From: Chloroflexi bacterium UBA4730
Lineage (GTDB): Bacteria; Chloroflexota; Limnocylindria; P2-11E
Direction of reading: 5' to 3'
Length of the DNA: 32,831 nt
Assembly (NCBI GenBank): GCA_002404155.1
Contig: DHJC01000061.1
Coordinates: forward strand, 1 to 32,831
The notes beneath the pieces were generated by a model, which worked only from the letters and a program-made list of their open reading frames with translations, ran no database searches and was not told the origin of the DNA. This document shows, piece by piece, positions 31,057-32,831 of this stretch (the stretch's first letter is position 1; every line of letters begins with the position of its first letter). Position numbers and translations under genes: made by a program.

Positions 31057-31497
31057 GTGACCGTTGACGTCCGCATCCGTCCCATGACCGAGCTCGATAT
31101 CGAGGGCATCACGCGGATCGACGAGCGCATCACGAAGACATACCGGCCCGAGGTCTGGGAGCAGCGTGTCGGCTATTACATCCGCCGCGACGCGGAGTCC
31201 TCGCAGGTCGCAGAGGTCGGTGGCACGGTCGCCGGATTCATGATGGGGGAGGTGCGCGGCGGCGAGTTCGGCCTCGAGGAGCCGACCGGCTGGATCGAGT
31301 TCTTCGGCGTCGATCCCGACGTGCGTGGCCGCGATCTCGGCCGCAAGCTGATCGACGCCCTCCTCGCGCACTTCCGCTCGCAGGGCGCGCACATCGCCCG
31401 CACGATGGTCGCCGCGTCCGACCAGGACATCGCCGGCTTCCTCAAGGCGATGCAGTTCACCCCGGCCGCGCTCACCGCGCTCGAGAAGCGGCTCTGA
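31057..31497 (+). CDS. GNAT-family N-acetyltransferase
   Basis: 146 residues. The start of the GNAT fold is VDVRIRPMTELDIEGITRID. The acetyl-CoA-binding motif A is clear as WIEFFGVDPDVRGRDLGRKL, and its R-G-R-D-L-G-R segment matches the usual Q/RxxGxG/A loop with one substitution. The end, ARTMVAASDQDIAGFLKAMQ then FTPA, resembles RimI-like members. The acceptor is unknown. The GTG start at 31057 is preferred. An ATG at 31084 would cut into the first strand. It ends two bases before the TetR gene, so the two are probably co-transcribed. Confidence 0.86.
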   Translation: MTVDVRIRPMTELDIEGITRIDERITKTYRPEVWEQRVGYYIRRDAESSQVAEVGGTVAGFMMGEVRGGEFGLEEPTGWIEFFGVDPDVRGRDLGRKLIDALLAHFRSQGAHIARTMVAASDQDIAGFLKAMQFTPAALTALEKRL

Positions 31498-31499
31498 CC

Positions 31500-32201
31500 G
31501 TGCCGCGCCCGGCACAGCGGGCGGCGGTGAAGACGATCAAGCTGAAGCGCCCCGATGGCCGCACCCTGCGGTCGCGACCACGTGCCGCGGGCGCGGCACC
31601 GCGCTCCGGCCCGCGGCGCCAGGCGATCCTCGACGCCGGGGCGCTGCTGATGCAGCAGCGCGGGTTCGTTGGCACCACGGTCGAGGACGTCACCGATCAG
31701 CTCGACCTCACCAAGGCCGCCTTCTACTACTACGTCGAGAACAAGGAGCAGCTGCTCTTCCAGATCGCGACCCAGACGCTCGCCCTCGCGGACGCGAGCG
31801 TCTCCGCGATCGAGCGCTCGAACGCCACGCCGGATCGAAAGCTCGGCGAGATGATCGAGTCGTTCGTGCGGCTGGTCGCCGAGCGGCCGGCCTTCTTCAC
31901 CGTGTACTTCCAGGAGAAGGGCCATCTGAGCGCAGCGCATCTCCGCACGGTGACTCGCGTCGAGCGGAAGATCGCGGGCGCCCTCGAGCGCGTCCTGCGC
32001 GAGGGCATGGCCGCAGGGGCCTTCCGGACGTCCGACCCGGCGGTGGCCGCGTTCGCGATCCTCGGCATGTGCTTCTGGGTCTACAAGTGGTTCCGCCCTG
32101 ACGGTCGGGCGAAGGTGGCCGACGTCTCAGCCACCTTCCAGGCGCTCGTGCTCCGCGGCCTCCAGGCCGGAACGTCGCGTCGGGGTAAACTGACTAACTA
32201 G
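31500..32201 (+). CDS. TetR-family repressor
   Basis: 233 residues. A basic N-terminal tail (about 1-38) precedes a TetR helix-turn-helix (about 40-88: AILDAGALLMQQRGFVGTTV, EDVTDQLDLTKAAFYYYVEN, KEQLLF) and a ligand-binding C-terminal domain (FFTVYFQEKGHLSAAHLRTV; AILGMCFWVYKWFRPDG) resembling the TetR group that senses CoA thioesters. The gene for a PaaA/BoxB-type oxygenase follows 24 bases later, and a palindrome spans the stop codon. Repression of that downstream operon, relieved by an aryl-CoA, is the natural inference. The start is a GTG two bases after the GNAT stop. Confidence 0.92.
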   Translation: MPRPAQRAAVKTIKLKRPDGRTLRSRPRAAGAAPRSGPRRQAILDAGALLMQQRGFVGTTVEDVTDQLDLTKAAFYYYVENKEQLLFQIATQTLALADASVSAIERSNATPDRKLGEMIESFVRLVAERPAFFTVYFQEKGHLSAAHLRTVTRVERKIAGALERVLREGMAAGAFRTSDPAVAAFAILGMCFWVYKWFRPDGRAKVADVSATFQALVLRGLQAGTSRRGKLTN

Positions 32202-32205
32202 TTAG
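32194..32205. promoter_or_regulatory. Probable TetR operator
   Basis: CTAACTAGTTAG is a perfect 12-base palindrome overlapping the tetR stop codon (TAG at 32199-32201), 20 bases before the oxygenase ATG. It is strikingly AT-rich for this window. A possible -10 (TAAACT, 32186-32191) lies just upstream, so bound repressor would block a promoter inside the end of tetR. Confidence 0.55.
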
Positions 32206-32225
32206 CACGACCGGAAGGAGCCGAA

Positions 32226-32831
32226 ATGGCTGATCAGCAGCACCAGCTACCGCGCCAGTACCACGAGGCCGTGCTGCATTGGCAGCGCCACAACTTCCCG
32301 GACTACCCGCGGCTCGAAGAGCAGTGGGACACGTACTTTCCCAAGGACGAGCCGTTCTGCCTCTGCGCCCGGATCCAGCAGAACATGCCGGACCAGATCG
32401 AGGTCGGCGACCGCACGGGCCAGCCGAAGGCGATCGTCCCCACGGAGCTCGACCCGAAGGCCGCCGAGGAGCTCCTCGCGATCATCCGCGCGCAGGCCTC
32501 GACGGAATTCGGTTCGATCCAGCAGCACCAGGCGACGCTCGCCCGTGCGAGCGATCCGCAGGACCAAGCCTGGGTGCTCCGCGTCATGGCCGAGGAGCTC
32601 CGCCACGGCTACCAGATGGTCCACCTGCTCACGAGCGCGGATTGGTCGCCGGTGACCGACACGAAGCCGCAGGACATGGTCGAGGAGATCCTGTCCATGA
32701 AGACCGGCTCACATGTGCTCGCGGCGTTCAACCTCGAGTACGACAGCTTCGTGGACAACGTCGTGTTCGCCGCGTTCATCGATCGGGTGGGGAAGTACCA
32801 GCTCACGATGCAGAAGGTGAACGCGTACAAG
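32226..32831 (+). CDS. PaaA/BoxB-like di-iron aryl-CoA oxygenase subunit (5' part)
   Basis: The first 202 codons, open to the window end. The protein belongs to the phenylacetic-acid-catabolic family of ferritin-like di-iron proteins, which epoxidise phenylacetyl-CoA (PaaA) or benzoyl-CoA (BoxB). Visible metal-site elements are STEFGSIQQHQ, AEELRHGYQMVHLL (ExxH) and LAAFNLEYDSFVDN, followed by FIDRVGKYQL, which resembles BoxB more than PaaA. GGAAGGAG (32213-32220) lies five bases before the ATG. Which aryl-CoA it uses cannot be settled from this part. Reductase and other subunits would be expected downstream. Confidence 0.86.
   Translation, partial: MADQQHQLPRQYHEAVLHWQRHNFPDYPRLEEQWDTYFPKDEPFCLCARIQQNMPDQIEVGDRTGQPKAIVPTELDPKAAEELLAIIRAQASTEFGSIQQHQATLARASDPQDQAWVLRVMAEELRHGYQMVHLLTSADWSPVTDTKPQDMVEEILSMKTGSHVLAAFNLEYDSFVDNVVFAAFIDRVGKYQLTMQKVNAYK

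Overview
The window is a G+C-rich bacterial chromosome segment with many GTG starts, short overlaps between genes and compact operons. The left half is a Tad/Flp tight-adherence pilus locus with no outer-membrane secretin (CpaC/RcpA) or TadD, and sortase-like proteins sit on both sides of it. That points to a single-membrane organism. I lean towards Chloroflexota (Limnocylindria/Dormibacteria-like) over Actinobacteriota, but this is inference from gene style. I found no rRNA, tRNA or CRISPR.

Positions 1-19,600, pilus and surface locus. On the minus strand are a TadG-like gene broken by several frameshifts and a PAS-GGDEF-EAL protein. A plus-strand sortase-like gene follows, then two divergent LuxR-type regulators. 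Next is the assembly operon tadE-tadE-cpaB-cpaE-cpaF-tadB-(vWA-tadC). A 1091-residue repeat-built surface protein ending in an LPNTS sorting signal comes next, then a small membrane protein and the Flp pilin. The pilin frame is shifted by one base, and an IS5-type element (17058-18369, target duplication CTAG) has inserted exactly at its stop codon. A second sortase-like gene lies beyond the IS, on the minus strand. Both sortase-like proteins have Ser where sortases have the catalytic Cys. The hexamer TAC(C/G)TA occurs ten times in the five short gaps of this locus and only twice elsewhere in the window, so the genes probably form one regulon.

Positions 19,580-26,260, a coupled operon. After a divergent DUF1440-type membrane protein come rsmI, ppa, an esterase, an ATP-grasp protein, a permuted ATP-grasp protein, a YbdK-type carboxylate-amine ligase and a DinB-type protein. 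Each gene overlaps the next. The middle five look like an uncharacterised amide-bond-forming pathway.

Positions 26,260-32,831. A MetRS with divergent signature motifs, apparently read from a leaderless promoter, overlaps tatD, which seems to start at CTG. A DUF4349 lipoprotein and two hairpins follow, then a divergent pair (M23 peptidase; GNAT acetyltransferase) around two palindromes. A TetR regulator and the first 202 codons of a PaaA/BoxB-type di-iron oxygenase subunit run off the end.

The only gene-poor stretches of more than about 300 bases are 16527-16906 (one doubtful small membrane protein) and 19239-19581 (a frameshifted small frame plus an inverted repeat). Both are listed below.
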